Below, piece after piece: positions 7,486-19,600 of a stretch of DNA of 64,000 nt. The translations under genes were made by a program, and so were the position numbers. Source of the stretch: an actinobacterium LLX17. Lineage in GTDB: Bacteria > Actinomycetota > Actinomycetes > Propionibacteriales > Nocardioidaceae. Location of the stretch: the NCBI GenBank assembly GCA_000471045.1, contig KI301992.1, positions 2,905,452-2,969,451 of the forward strand, given 5' to 3'. Positions within the stretch are counted from its first letter, which is position 1. Every line of letters starts with the position of its first letter. Under the pieces are notes generated by a model. The model did no database searches and had not been told where the DNA came from. It saw nothing but the letters and a program-made list of their open reading frames with translations.

Positions 7486-10052
7486 GGCTGGCCCACCGGG
7501 ATCGAGGTGCCGGCGATGACGACCGGGCCGGCCGGGATCGACTGTCCGCGCTCGGTGACGACCGTGATGTCGGGGTCGGGCGTCTCGGGCGCGTTGACGA
7601 AGGAGTCGAAGCGGCGCAGCTTCTCGGGGTCGGCCAGGGTCTCGGCCCACTCGTCCCGGTAGTCGGCGACGTGGTCGGCCATCATCGCGTCGAGCTCCTC
7701 GCCGATGCCGAGCGAGTCCTCCAGCACGACGGCACGCACGTGCTCGATGCCGCCCTCGACCGACTCCAGCCACGGTGCCGTGCGCTGCAGCCGGTCGGCG
7801 GTGCGCACGTAGTAGAGGAGGAAGCGGTCGATCGCGCGGATGAGCTCCTCGGTGGTGAGGTCCTCCGCGAACAGCTGCGCGTGGCGGGGAGTGAACCCGC
7901 CGTTGCCACCGACGTACATGTTCCAGCCGTTCTCGGTGGCGATGATGCCGACGTCCTTGCCGCGGGCCTCGGCGCACTCGCGGGCGCAGCCCGAGACGCC
8001 GAGCTTGATCTTGTGCGGCGAGCGCAGCCCGCGGTACCGCAGCTCGAGGTCGACGGCCAGGCTCACGGAGTCCTGCACGCCGTAGCGGCACCAGGTCTCG
8101 CCGACGCACGACTTCACGGTGCGCAGCGACTTGCCATAGGCGTGCCCGGACTCGAACCCGGCGTCGATGAGGCGCTTCCAGATCTGCGGGAGCTGCTCCA
8201 TGCGCGCGCCGAACAGGTCGATCCGCTGCCCGCCGGTGATCTTCGTGTACAGCCCGAAGTCGGCCGCGACCTGGCCGATCGCGATGAGCCCCTCGGGCGT
8301 CACCTCGCCACCGGCGATGCGGGGCACGACCGAGTAGGTGCCGTCCTTCTGGATGTTGGCCATGACGTGGTCGTTGGTGTCCTGCAGCGTGGCCATCTCG
8401 CCCTCGAGCACGTGACCGCGGCCGAGGCTCGACAGGATCGACGCGACGGTGGGCCGGCAGATGTCGCAGCCGCGACCCGAGCCGTGGCGCTCGAGCACCT
8501 CGCTGAAGGTGGTGAGTCCGGTGATGCGGATGATCTCGTAGAGCTCGGGACGGCTGGCCGAGAAGTGCTCGCACAGCGCCGTGCTCACCTCGACGCCGGC
8601 CTTGGTCAGCTCGGCGTCGGTCAGCTTCTTGACCAGCGGCGTGCAGGACCCGCAGGCGGTGCCGGCCTTGGTGCAGGCCTTGACGCCCGCCAGGTCGGTG
8701 CAGCCGCCCCCGCCCTCCGACAGCGGAGCGACGGCGCAGCGGATGGTGCCGGCCGTGACGTTGTTGCACGAGCAGACCGTCGCCTCGTCGGGCAGGCCGT
8801 CGCCGCTCGGCGGCTCGACGCCGTCGGGCAGCAACCAGGCGGTGGGGTCGGAGCCGAGCGGGTGGCCGACCATCGGCCGCAGCGAGGTGTAGCTGCTGGA
8901 GTCGCCCACCAGCACGCCGCCGAGCAGCCGCGACGCGTCGTCGCTGAGCACCAGCTTCTTGTAGACACCGGCGACGGGATCGGCGTAGACGACCTCGAGG
9001 CTGCCGTCCTCCGCGGCGAAGGCGTCGCCGAAGCTGGCGACGTCGACGCCGAGCAGCTTGAGCTTGGTCGAGAGGTCGGCGCCCTCGAACGTCGCCGTGC
9101 CGCCGAGCAGCCGGTCGACCACGACCTCGGCCATCGTGTAGCCGGGACCGACGAGTCCCCAGGTGCGTCCCGCGATGTGCGCGGCCTCGCCCACGACGTA
9201 GACGTCGTCGGCGTCGGTGCGGCAGGCCTCGTCGGCCAGCACGCCCCCGCGCTCGTGCACCGCGATGCCGGCGGCGCGGGCCACCTCGTCGCGGGGCCGC
9301 ACGCCGGTGGCCAGCACGACGACGTCGGCCGGGGTGGACTCGCCGTCGGCGAAGTGCATCGTGCGGACGCGGCCCTTGCGGTCGCCGGCGATGCGCGAGG
9401 TGGCGGTGGAGGTGCGCACCTTCACGCCGAGCTGGCTGATGAGCCGGCGCAGCGCCTCGCCGCCGCCGGGATCGACCTGCAGCGGCATCAGCCGCGGTGC
9501 GAACTCGACCACGGTCGTGTCGGCGCCCAGCTGGCGCAGCGCGCCGGCGGCCTCCAGGCCGAGCAGGCCGCCACCGACCACGACGCCACGCACCGGCTGC
9601 TTCGCATCGGGTCCCGAGCGGTCCGCGACCCAGGCGCGCAGCTCGGTCACGTCGTCGACGGTGCGGTAGACGAAGCAGCCGTCGAGATCGGTGCCCTCGA
9701 CCGGCGGGACGGCAGCGGACGAGCCGGTCGCGATGACCAGCGCGTCGTACGGGAACGTCGTGCCACGGGCGCTGATCGTGCGCGCCTCGGTGTCGATCGC
9801 GGTGACCGGTGCGTGCCGGTGCAGGCGGACGCCCGGCGTCTTCCAGAGGGCGCGGTCACCCAGGAGCAGGTCGTCGGGATCCGGCACGGTGAAGAAGGAC
9901 GTGAGGGCCACGCGGTCGTACGGCGGGCGGCTCTCCTCGCCGAAGACCTGGACGTCCCAGGTGTCCGTGGCGCCCCGTTCGACGAGGGCCTCCACGAGAC
10001 GCTGGGCGACCATGCCGGCCCCGACGACGACGAGCTGGCGGCGACGTGACAT
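7482..10052 (-). CDS. nirB: Nitrite reductase large subunit NirB
   Basis: Assimilatory NAD(P)H-dependent nitrite reductase of 856 residues that reduces nitrite to ammonium in the cytoplasm. Order of domains: an FAD/NAD(P) oxidoreductase (LVVVGAGMVAQRLVEAL at the start, a second Rossmann GVVVGGGLLGLEAAGAL near 160); BFD-like [2Fe-2S] segments (CSCNNVTAGTIRCAV near 430, then GTACGSC and GRGCDICRP); and the sirohaem/[4Fe-4S] core with CX5C (CVGETWC, about 647) and CX3C (GVSGCAREC). All cofactor ligands are present, so it should be active. Start ATG, 15 bases after nirC. Confidence 0.95.
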   Translation of the reverse strand: MSRRRQLVVVGAGMVAQRLVEALVERGATDTWDVQVFGEESRPPYDRVALTSFFTVPDPDDLLLGDRALWKTPGVRLHRHAPVTAIDTEARTISARGTTFPYDALVIATGSSAAVPPVEGTDLDGCFVYRTVDDVTELRAWVADRSGPDAKQPVRGVVVGGGLLGLEAAGALRQLGADTTVVEFAPRLMPLQVDPGGGEALRRLISQLGVKVRTSTATSRIAGDRKGRVRTMHFADGESTPADVVVLATGVRPRDEVARAAGIAVHERGGVLADEACRTDADDVYVVGEAAHIAGRTWGLVGPGYTMAEVVVDRLLGGTATFEGADLSTKLKLLGVDVASFGDAFAAEDGSLEVVYADPVAGVYKKLVLSDDASRLLGGVLVGDSSSYTSLRPMVGHPLGSDPTAWLLPDGVEPPSGDGLPDEATVCSCNNVTAGTIRCAVAPLSEGGGGCTDLAGVKACTKAGTACGSCTPLVKKLTDAELTKAGVEVSTALCEHFSASRPELYEIIRITGLTTFSEVLERHGSGRGCDICRPTVASILSSLGRGHVLEGEMATLQDTNDHVMANIQKDGTYSVVPRIAGGEVTPEGLIAIGQVAADFGLYTKITGGQRIDLFGARMEQLPQIWKRLIDAGFESGHAYGKSLRTVKSCVGETWCRYGVQDSVSLAVDLELRYRGLRSPHKIKLGVSGCARECAEARGKDVGIIATENGWNMYVGGNGGFTPRHAQLFAEDLTTEELIRAIDRFLLYYVRTADRLQRTAPWLESVEGGIEHVRAVVLEDSLGIGEELDAMMADHVADYRDEWAETLADPEKLRRFDSFVNAPETPDPDITVVTERGQSIPAGPVVIAGTSIPVGQP

Positions 10053-10067
10053 CGATCTGCTCCCGGC

Positions 10068-10961
10068 TCAGACGGACTCGGCCGCGAGCTCGCGAGCCGG
10101 TCCGGTGGTGGAGGGGGCGGGGACGGGCGTGGAGGACAGGGGAGCGGAGGGCTCGGCGTCGCGACGGGCACCGGTGCGATGGTGCGTCACGTACAACGCG
10201 AGGCCCGTGAACAGCAGGCCACCGACCAGGTTGCCCACGACGGTCGGGATCTCGTTCCAGACCAGGTAGTCGACCAGCGTGAACTCGCCGCCGAGCATGA
10301 GGCCCGAGGGGAACAGGAACATGTTCACGACGGAGTGCTCGAAGGCCATCGCGAAGAACAGCATGATCGGCATCCACATCGCGATGACCTTGCCGGGCAC
10401 GTCCGTCGCGATCATCGCGCCGACCACGCCGGTCGACACCATCCAGTTGCACAGCACGCCACGGACGAAGAGCGTCAGCATGCCGGCGGCGCCGTACTCC
10501 GCGTAGCCGACGGTGCGGCCCTCGCCGATGTGGCCGATGGCCTGCCCCACCTCGTTGGGTGCCGTCGAGAACCCGTAGGTGAAGGTGATCGCCATCATCA
10601 GGGCCACCAGCACCGCGCCACCGAGGTTGCCGGTGAACACCAGCCCCCAGTTGCGCAGGACACCGCGGATCGTCACGCCGGGGCGCTTGTCGATCCATGC
10701 CATCGGCGCCAGCACGAACACGCCGGTCAGCAGGTCGTAGCCCAGTAGGTAGAGCATCACGAAGCCGACGGGGAACAGGATCGCGCCGACGATCGGCATC
10801 CCCGTCTGCACGGTCACGGTGACGGCGAAGACCGCGGCGAGGGCCAGGATCGCGCCGGCCATGAACGAGCGGATGAGGGTGTCGCGTGTCGACATGAAGA
10901 TCTTCGACTCGCCGGCATCGATCATGGCCGTGACGAGGGACTGAGGCTTGACGTAGCTCAC
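10068..10961 (-). CDS. nirC: Formate/nitrite transporter family, NirC
   Basis: Integral membrane channel of 297 residues with six hydrophobic helices and FNT family signatures: FMAGAILALAAVFAV in helix 1, GNLGGAVLVAL, VRGVLCNWMVSTGV and FEHSVVNMFLFPSGLM (the conserved E-H-x-V-x-N-M-F loop). As first gene of the operon it supplies nitrite to NirBD. The C-terminal 45 residues are a Pro/Ser/Ala-rich cytoplasmic tail. FNT proteins may carry nitrite or formate; the context selects nitrite. Confidence 0.92.
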   Translation of the reverse strand: MSYVKPQSLVTAMIDAGESKIFMSTRDTLIRSFMAGAILALAAVFAVTVTVQTGMPIVGAILFPVGFVMLYLLGYDLLTGVFVLAPMAWIDKRPGVTIRGVLRNWGLVFTGNLGGAVLVALMMAITFTYGFSTAPNEVGQAIGHIGEGRTVGYAEYGAAGMLTLFVRGVLCNWMVSTGVVGAMIATDVPGKVIAMWMPIMLFFAMAFEHSVVNMFLFPSGLMLGGEFTLVDYLVWNEIPTVVGNLVGGLLFTGLALYVTHHRTGARRDAEPSAPLSSTPVPAPSTTGPARELAAESV

Positions 10962-10999
10962 GGGGACGGCTCCTGGGAGGGGGATCTGACGGTCCTCCC

Positions 11000-11011
11000 G
11001 ACGCTAGGTGT
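11000..11011 (-). promoter_or_regulatory. Probable nirC promoter -10 element
   Basis: On the minus strand this reads ACACCTAGCGTC, with TAGCGT as the likely -10 (11001-11006), about 40 bases before the nirC start. The same string occurs upstream of the Mce operon and the LPGTG surface protein. I see no GlnR-like box that I would defend. Confidence 0.5.
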
Positions 11012-11115
11012 CCGCCATTTCCCCGACGTGTCGCCGAGATCTCCGCTCCCGTTACTTACTTCTCGCAGGCTCTGCGCGGTGGCTGTGAGAAGCGGGCCCG
11101 CCGAGTCCGGACGGC

Positions 11116-11121
11116 TAGGCT
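11116..11121 (+). promoter_or_regulatory. -10 of a leaderless promoter
   Basis: TAGGCT followed by exactly six bases and then the GTG start at 11128. Transcription would begin at or next to the start codon, and no ribosome-binding site is visible. Confidence 0.5.
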
Positions 11122-11127
11122 GACGCG

Positions 11128-11928
11128 GTGCAGGTGACCGTCCGCAACGCCTTGTTCCAGCAGTGGCAGACGCTGCTCGACAACCGCAGCAAGCGGCATC
11201 GCTCGGGACTCTTCCTCGTGCAGGGCGTCCGGCCCATCACGATCGCGCTCGAGCAGCGCTGGCCGCTCGAGTCGGTGCTGCGCCGGCGCGGGGTGACGCT
11301 GTCGGACTGGGCCCGCCGCACGGTCGAGACGGCCGGCGCGCCGGTCATCGACGTCGCGCCCGAGCTGCTCGACGAGCTGGCCGAGCGCGACGACGGCTCG
11401 ACCGAGCTGCTGGTGGTCGCCCGGCAGGCCGACGACGACCTGGCTCGGATTCGGCCGGGTGTCGACTTCCTCGGCGTCGTGTTCGACCGATCCACGAGCC
11501 CCGGCAACCTCGGCACGCTCATCCGCTCCGCCGACGCCCTCGGCGCCCACGGCGTCCTGGTCAGCGGGCACGCCGCCGACGTCTACGATCCGCGCGTCGT
11601 GCGCGCCACCACGGGCTCGCTGTTCGCCGTGCCGGTCGTACGGGTGCCGTCGGCGGCCGCGACCCTCGAGTGGGTCGACTCCCTGCCGGTGCGTCCCACG
11701 GTCGTCGGCACCGACGAGCACGGCGACGTCGACGTGGCGGGCGCGGACCTGACCGGGCCCGTGCTGCTGGTCGTGGGCAACGAGACCCACGGCATGGGCG
11801 CGCGCTGGCGAGAGGCCTGCGACCTCACGGTGCGCATCCCGATGGCCGGCAGCGCCTCGTCGCTCAACGCCGCGACGGCCGGCTCACTGCTGCTGTACGA
11901 GGCACGACGCCAGCGCGGCTTCGCCTGA
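11128..11928 (+). CDS. SpoU/TrmH-family RNA 2'-O-methyltransferase
   Basis: SAM-dependent SPOUT methyltransferase of 266 residues, probably acting on rRNA or tRNA ribose. The three SpoU motifs are clear: motif 1 SPGNLGTLIRSADALGAHGV (near residue 123), motif 2 LLVVGNETHGMG and motif 3 IPMAGSASSLNAATAGSLLLYE in the C-terminal knot. The N-terminal ~100 residues are a substrate-binding domain that includes LFLVQGVRPITIAL. GTG start, leaderless promoter. The exact target nucleotide is not predictable. Confidence 0.88.
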   Translation: MQVTVRNALFQQWQTLLDNRSKRHRSGLFLVQGVRPITIALEQRWPLESVLRRRGVTLSDWARRTVETAGAPVIDVAPELLDELAERDDGSTELLVVARQADDDLARIRPGVDFLGVVFDRSTSPGNLGTLIRSADALGAHGVLVSGHAADVYDPRVVRATTGSLFAVPVVRVPSAAATLEWVDSLPVRPTVVGTDEHGDVDVAGADLTGPVLLVVGNETHGMGARWREACDLTVRIPMAGSASSLNAATAGSLLLYEARRQRGFA

Positions 11929-11981
11929 AAAGTCCCTGCCGAAAAAGGGTCCGCACCGGGAATCATCCGGCGTGGGAACAG

Positions 11982-12002
11982 GTTGATACGATCAGACTCA
12001 AG
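11982..12002 (+). promoter_or_regulatory. HAIR-like HspR operator
   Basis: GTTGATA, seven bases, ACTCAAG. The right half is a perfect match and the left half a partial match to the HspR-associated inverted repeat CTTGAGT-N7-ACTCAAG known from Streptomyces and mycobacteria. It lies about 93 bases before dnaK, whose operon encodes HspR, which fits autoregulation. Confidence 0.65.
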
Positions 12003-12094
12003 TCTTCTGACTGGCCTGGTTGTAACCCGGGTCACGTCCCCCGAGGACTCCCAGAGCGCATCAGACCCGCACCACAACCGCAGGAGGAACCACC

Positions 12095-13941
<1,847 letters not shown>

Positions 13942-13945
<4 letters not shown>

Positions 13946-14574
13946 CCGAGCCCGACAACGGCTCGGCCCCCGAGCAGGAGCCGACGCCGGCTGAGGAGAC
14001 TCAGCCGGCGGAGGCCCCCGCCGAGCCGGACTCCTCGCAGGAGGAGTCGAACCCCGACCCGACCAGTGCCGAGCAGCAGCTGGCCGAGCGCACGCTCGAC
14101 CTGCAGCGTCTGCAGGCCGAGTACGTCAACTACAAGCGCCGCGTCGATCGCGACCGCGAGCTGGTGCGGGCGCAGGGCGAGGCCAAGGTGCTGGAGTCCC
14201 TGCTGACGGTGCTCGACGACATCGGTCGGGCCGACCAGCACGGCGAGCTCGAAGGTGGCTTCAAGGCCATCGCCGACTCGCTGCAGGCGGCCGTCGCCAA
14301 GCACGGGCTGGAGCCGTTCGGTGCCGAGGGCGACGAGTTCGACCCGAAGCTGCACGAGGCGGTCTTCCAGGTCGGCGAGTCTGCGGACGTCACCACCACC
14401 ACGGTGGGGCAGGTGCTGCGCATCGGCTACCGCGTGGGCGACCGGATGATCCGAGAGGCGACGGTGGGCGTCATCGAGCCCGCCGCCCCGTCGGCGCGGG
14501 CCGACGAGTCGAGCGAGGAGTCGGCCCCGGCAGCGGAGCCGGCGACCGAGTCGACCGAGTCCACCGACGACTGA
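13942..14574 (+). CDS. grpE: Nucleotide exchange factor GrpE
   Basis: Co-chaperone of 210 residues that releases ADP from DnaK. A low-complexity acidic N-terminus (~residues 1-45) precedes the long dimerising helix ([20 protein letters not shown]) and the beta domain with [16 protein letters not shown] and [19 protein letters not shown] start inside the dnaK stop. The acidic C-terminal tail (TESTESTDD) is common in actinobacteria. Confidence 0.97.
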
Positions 14575-14601
14575 GCGAGAACCAGAGAGGGGAGGTGCGC
14601 C

Positions 14602-15749
<1,148 letters not shown>

Positions 15750-15753
<4 letters not shown>

Positions 15754-16139
15754 CCATGCCCGGCAACCCGTTCGTGCCGCCCGGCCCGGAGGCGAAGGTG
15801 TTCGTCATCTCCGTCGCCGCCGAGCTCTCCGGCCTGCACCCGCAGACGCTGCGCACGTACGACCGGCTCGGGCTCGTCGAGCCCGGCCGCACCGGCGGTG
15901 GCGGGCGTCGCTACTCGGTGGCCGACGTCGAGCTGCTGCGTCGCATCGCGCAGCTGACCGCCGACGGTCTCGGCCTCGAGGGCGTCAAGCGCGTCATCGC
16001 GCTCGAGCGCCAGGTGGCACTGCTGTCGGCGCGCGTCGCCGAGCTGGAGGCCGAGGTCATCGCGTCCCACCAGGTCCGCAACCTGCCCGTGCCGTTCGCC
16101 GGCCAGCAGATCACCGTCTGGCACCGCCGCCCCCGCTGA
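15750..16139 (+). CDS. hspR: Heat-shock repressor HspR (MerR family)
   Basis: MerR-type repressor of 129 residues. The winged helix is [31 protein letters not shown] (broken here at about residues 20-50), followed by the GGGRRYS wing and a coiled-coil dimer helix. It closes the dnaK operon and should bind the HAIR site near 11992, with DnaK as co-repressor, as shown in Streptomyces. ATG overlapping the dnaJ stop. Confidence 0.95.
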
Positions 16140-16185
16140 GCGGCCCGCCTGCGCCCTGTGGACAAGGGGTCGGAGCGTCCTTGGT

Positions 16186-16496
16186 CCCTGCCATGCTGGC
16201 GTTTCCGGTGTCATGATGGGGGAGTGATCGAGGTGACCGAGCCGCAGGTGTGGACGCTGATCGGTGTCTTCGCGTCCGTGTTCTTCGCGATGTTCGCGAC
16301 GATGTCGGGGTGGTTCGTGCGTGTGCTCCGCGCCGAGGTGGGCGGCCTGCGTGCCGAGATGAGCGCCAAGTTCGAACGGGTCGACGCCCAGTTCGAGCGC
16401 GTCGATGCCCAGTTTGGCCGGGTCGACGTCAAGCTCGACCACCTCGACCGCGACGTGCAGGCCCTCGCCCGCCAGGTCTTCCCCGAGCGGGACTGA
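16186..16496. repeat. Direct repeat, copy 1 (promoter plus small gene)
   Basis: Near-identical at DNA level to 21139-21428. It includes the shared upstream string CCATGCTGGCGTTTCCGGTG, the CATGAT -10 and the whole coding sequence. Copy 1 is 21 bases longer. Confidence 0.85.
16224..16496 (+). CDS. Small membrane-anchored coiled-coil protein, copy 1
   Basis: 90 residues: a TM helix (VWTLIGVFASVFFAMFATMSGW) and a charged coiled coil built from a seven-residue unit (FERVDAQ, FERVDAQ, FGRVDVK, LDHLDRD). CATGAT followed by six bases and the GTG at 16224 suggests leaderless expression; a second in-frame GTG at 16233 is the alternative. Similar tiny proteins are common in actinobacteria without known function. 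It is followed by a clear hairpin. An almost identical gene is at 21177 and a distant relative at 49875. Confidence 0.7.
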   Translation: MIEVTEPQVWTLIGVFASVFFAMFATMSGWFVRVLRAEVGGLRAEMSAKFERVDAQFERVDAQFGRVDVKLDHLDRDVQALARQVFPERD

Positions 16497-16506
16497 CGCA
16501 CCTCGA

Positions 16507-16530
16507 CGAGCGGTGGTCAGCCACCGCTCG
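16507..16530 (+). terminator. Hairpin terminator
   Basis: CGAGCGGTGG, loop TCAG, CCACCGCTCG: a perfect 10-bp stem just after the stop of the small coiled-coil gene and before the phosphoesterase gene. Confidence 0.7.
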
Positions 16531-16633
16531 GTCACCTGGCGTTCGCCTGAGGGGCGACGCTCGGTCGCCGGGCGTCGTTAGCGTCCCGCGGGTCGCCGGG
16601 TCCGCCGGGGGCTGAACTCGACGGAAGACACTC

Positions 16634-19600
16634 ATGCGCCTGGCCCCCTCGTCGCCGATCTCGTTCCCGACCACGCTGCGCGCGCTGATCAGCCTGCTGC
16701 TCGGCAGCGCTCTGATCGCCGGCACGCTGGGCCTCGCGGCTCCCGCGTCCGCGGCCGAGCCGCCGCCGATCTTTGTGTCGGAGATCCTGGCCAACACCAC
16801 GGGTGTCGACGAGTTCGAGTACGTCGAGGTCACCAACCCCGGCGCGACCCCCGTCTCGCTCGAGGGCTACACGTTCTCCTACATCTTCGACAACTCCGCC
16901 GACACCTCGCGCGACGTCGCGCTGACGGTCGAGGAGCCGGTCACCGTCGCAGCGGGCGAGTCGGTGGTGCTGTGGCTGAGCTACACCACCAGCACGCTCG
17001 ACTCCTTCGCACGCACTATCGACGAGTTCCGCGCCGCGACGGGCGCCGCCACGACCCAGGTGGTCCGGCTGACGGGCCAGCCCGGCATGGCCAACGGCGG
17101 CGACCGCGGCATCCGCATCAGCGACGCCGACGGCATCGTGACCTGGTCGTACTACCCGTCGGGCTCGCAGGGCATCGACCTCGGCACCGACTTCGCGGTG
17201 CCCGCCGCCACCGGCCAGCCGGCGACCGTCCTGGCGTCCCAGTCGCCCATGACGCCGGGCGCCGTGGTGCCCGAGGCGCTCATGCCCGTGGTGCCGGTCG
17301 ATCCCGAGCCCGAGGAGCCTGCCGACATCGGCACCCTTCAGCCCAACCCGGCCCTCGTGGCCGCGCCGCTGCAGATCACCGAGATCACCCCCGACACCGC
17401 CAACGTCGGCGGGTCCGACGGCTACGAGTTCATCGAGGTCTTCAACGCCTCCGACCGCGACATCGACTTCTCCGACTACGCGCTGACGTACCTCTACCCG
17501 CAGGACACCACGACCAACACCAACGAGGCCCTCTGGCCCGCGGTGCCCGACGACGTGGTCATCGGCTCGGGCGAGACCCTGACGTTCTGGGTCAAGAACG
17601 CCGCCAACGGCGACCTGACCGCGCCCGACTTCAACGCCCACTTCTCCAGCGACCTGACGCTGGGCGAGGACCTGGTGGAGATCTCGTCGGCCGGCATGGC
17701 CAACGGCTCGGCCCGCGGCATCGCGATCCGCACCAACACCGGCTTCGGCGTCAACCGCGCCTACTACAACATGGCCGGCGCCGACGACGTGGATGCCGAC
17801 GTGGGCATCCAGTACGGCCCCACGGACGACACCGGGCTGCAGTCGATCGTCACCCGCCGCCCGGCCACACCGGGCCGCGTGCAGGTCGACCAGGTGGCCG
17901 ACGGTCTCGTCGTCGTGCCCGATGACACCACCGCGCCGGTCGTCGACGACCGCACGGCCGCCGCGATCGACCCGCTCACCGGCTTCGTCCTCGACCTGCG
18001 GATCAGCGACGACGTGCAGGTCCGCACCGTCACGGTCGAGGTGAGCAACGACGTCGACACCGAGCCGCGCGTGCTCAACCTCGTGCACTCTGCCACCGAC
18101 CCGCTGGCCTACTCGACCGTGGTGCACCCCGCCGACGTGGCCGGCAAGCAGTGGTACGAGTACACCGTCACCGCCACCGACGGCACGAACGTGACCCGCA
18201 CGGAGACCCGTCGCGTCCTGGTCGAGGGGGCGAACACCGACCCGGTGCGCCTCAACGTGGCCGACGGCGACTTCGTGGGCGGCACGACGACGATCTCGGC
18301 GGCCGGCGAGAGCGTCCCGCCGACCCTCGAGCTCAGCATCGGCGGCACCCCGGTCGAGACCCGTGCCTCGCTGGAGTCGACGCCGTTCTTCGTCTTCGAG
18401 GTCTCGCAGACCGACTTCTACTTCCGCAACGGTGTGCGCATCGGTGACGAGGTGCTCCACGTCTTCGACGAGGGCACCTACGAGCGCACCGAGACGATCG
18501 CCGTGCCGGTGCCGCTGGACCACGTCACGCAGGGCGAGCCGCTCTCGGTCGACGTGTGGGCCGGCACCAAGGCCGGGCCGTGGATCGACGAGGCCGAGAA
18601 CAACGACGACTTCGTCATCTCCGGCATGCGGCTGGTGCTTCCGGACGGGCGCACGCTGCGACCGGCGGCCTACGACGACCCCTCGCAGCTCATCCAGATG
18701 GGCGACAGCGCCGGCAAGAACGACTTCTACGCCTCGGTCTTCGAGCTGGGCGACGACGCCTTCACCGCGGCCGCTCACGACTGGGACACCACGACGGTCG
18801 CCGACGGACCCCACCAGGTGCTGGCGACCGAGGGCGACAACTCCGCCGCGGCCGTGGTCCTCGTCGACAACACCGCGCCGGTCGTCACCCCGAGCATCGA
18901 GGACGGTCGCGTCTACCAGGGCGAGATCGTGCTCGACGCCGTCATCGACGACGGTGCCGGTTCGGGCGTCGTCGACACCGTGACCCTGCTGGACGGCGAA
19001 CCGGTCGTGCTCCCGTACGCCACCTCGTCGGTCCTCCTGCCCGCTGGTGATCACGTCTTCTCCGTCACCGCGATCGACGCGGTCGGCAACACGACCGAGC
19101 GCGCCGTGACCTTCACGGTGCCCGACGAGCAGCCCGGCGCCGACGGCATCGCGCCGGCCGACGGCTCGGAGGTCGAGGCGGGCGACGTCGTGCTGCAGGC
19201 GCGGGTCTCCGACCCGACGAACGACGCGCTGGACGTGTCGTTCCGCCGCGGTGAGCGCTACGCGCTGGGCGACGAGGAGGTCGCGGCCAGCAGCGGCACG
19301 ACCCACGACGCCGGTGCTCTGGACCGCGACGGCACCGCCGTCGAGCCGGTGGCGGCCGCGGAGCTGCCGACGCAGACCGGGCTCGCGCCCGTCACGGCGA
19401 CCGACGCCCTGCCGTACTACTCCTTCGACGTCACGGTGCCGGCCGACGCCGGTGCCGACGCGACGGCCCGCCTGACCTGGGACGGCACCGCCGATCGGGA
19501 CTCGCAGATCATCCTCTACGCCCTGGCGGCCGACGGCTCACGCTGGATCGAGCTGGCGCGGCACCGCACGAGCGCCGACGGTGAGGCGTTCACGCTGCAG

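Noticed and set aside
7407..10049. 880-codon rightward open frame opposite nirB
   Set aside because: Antisense shadow in GC-rich DNA; translation is low-complexity Arg/Ala/Gly-rich, and NirB on the other strand has all family motifs.
11012..11110. GlnR box upstream of nirC
   Set aside because: GTTACTTACTTCTC is AT-rich but does not fit the gTnAC-n6-GnAAC pattern well enough.
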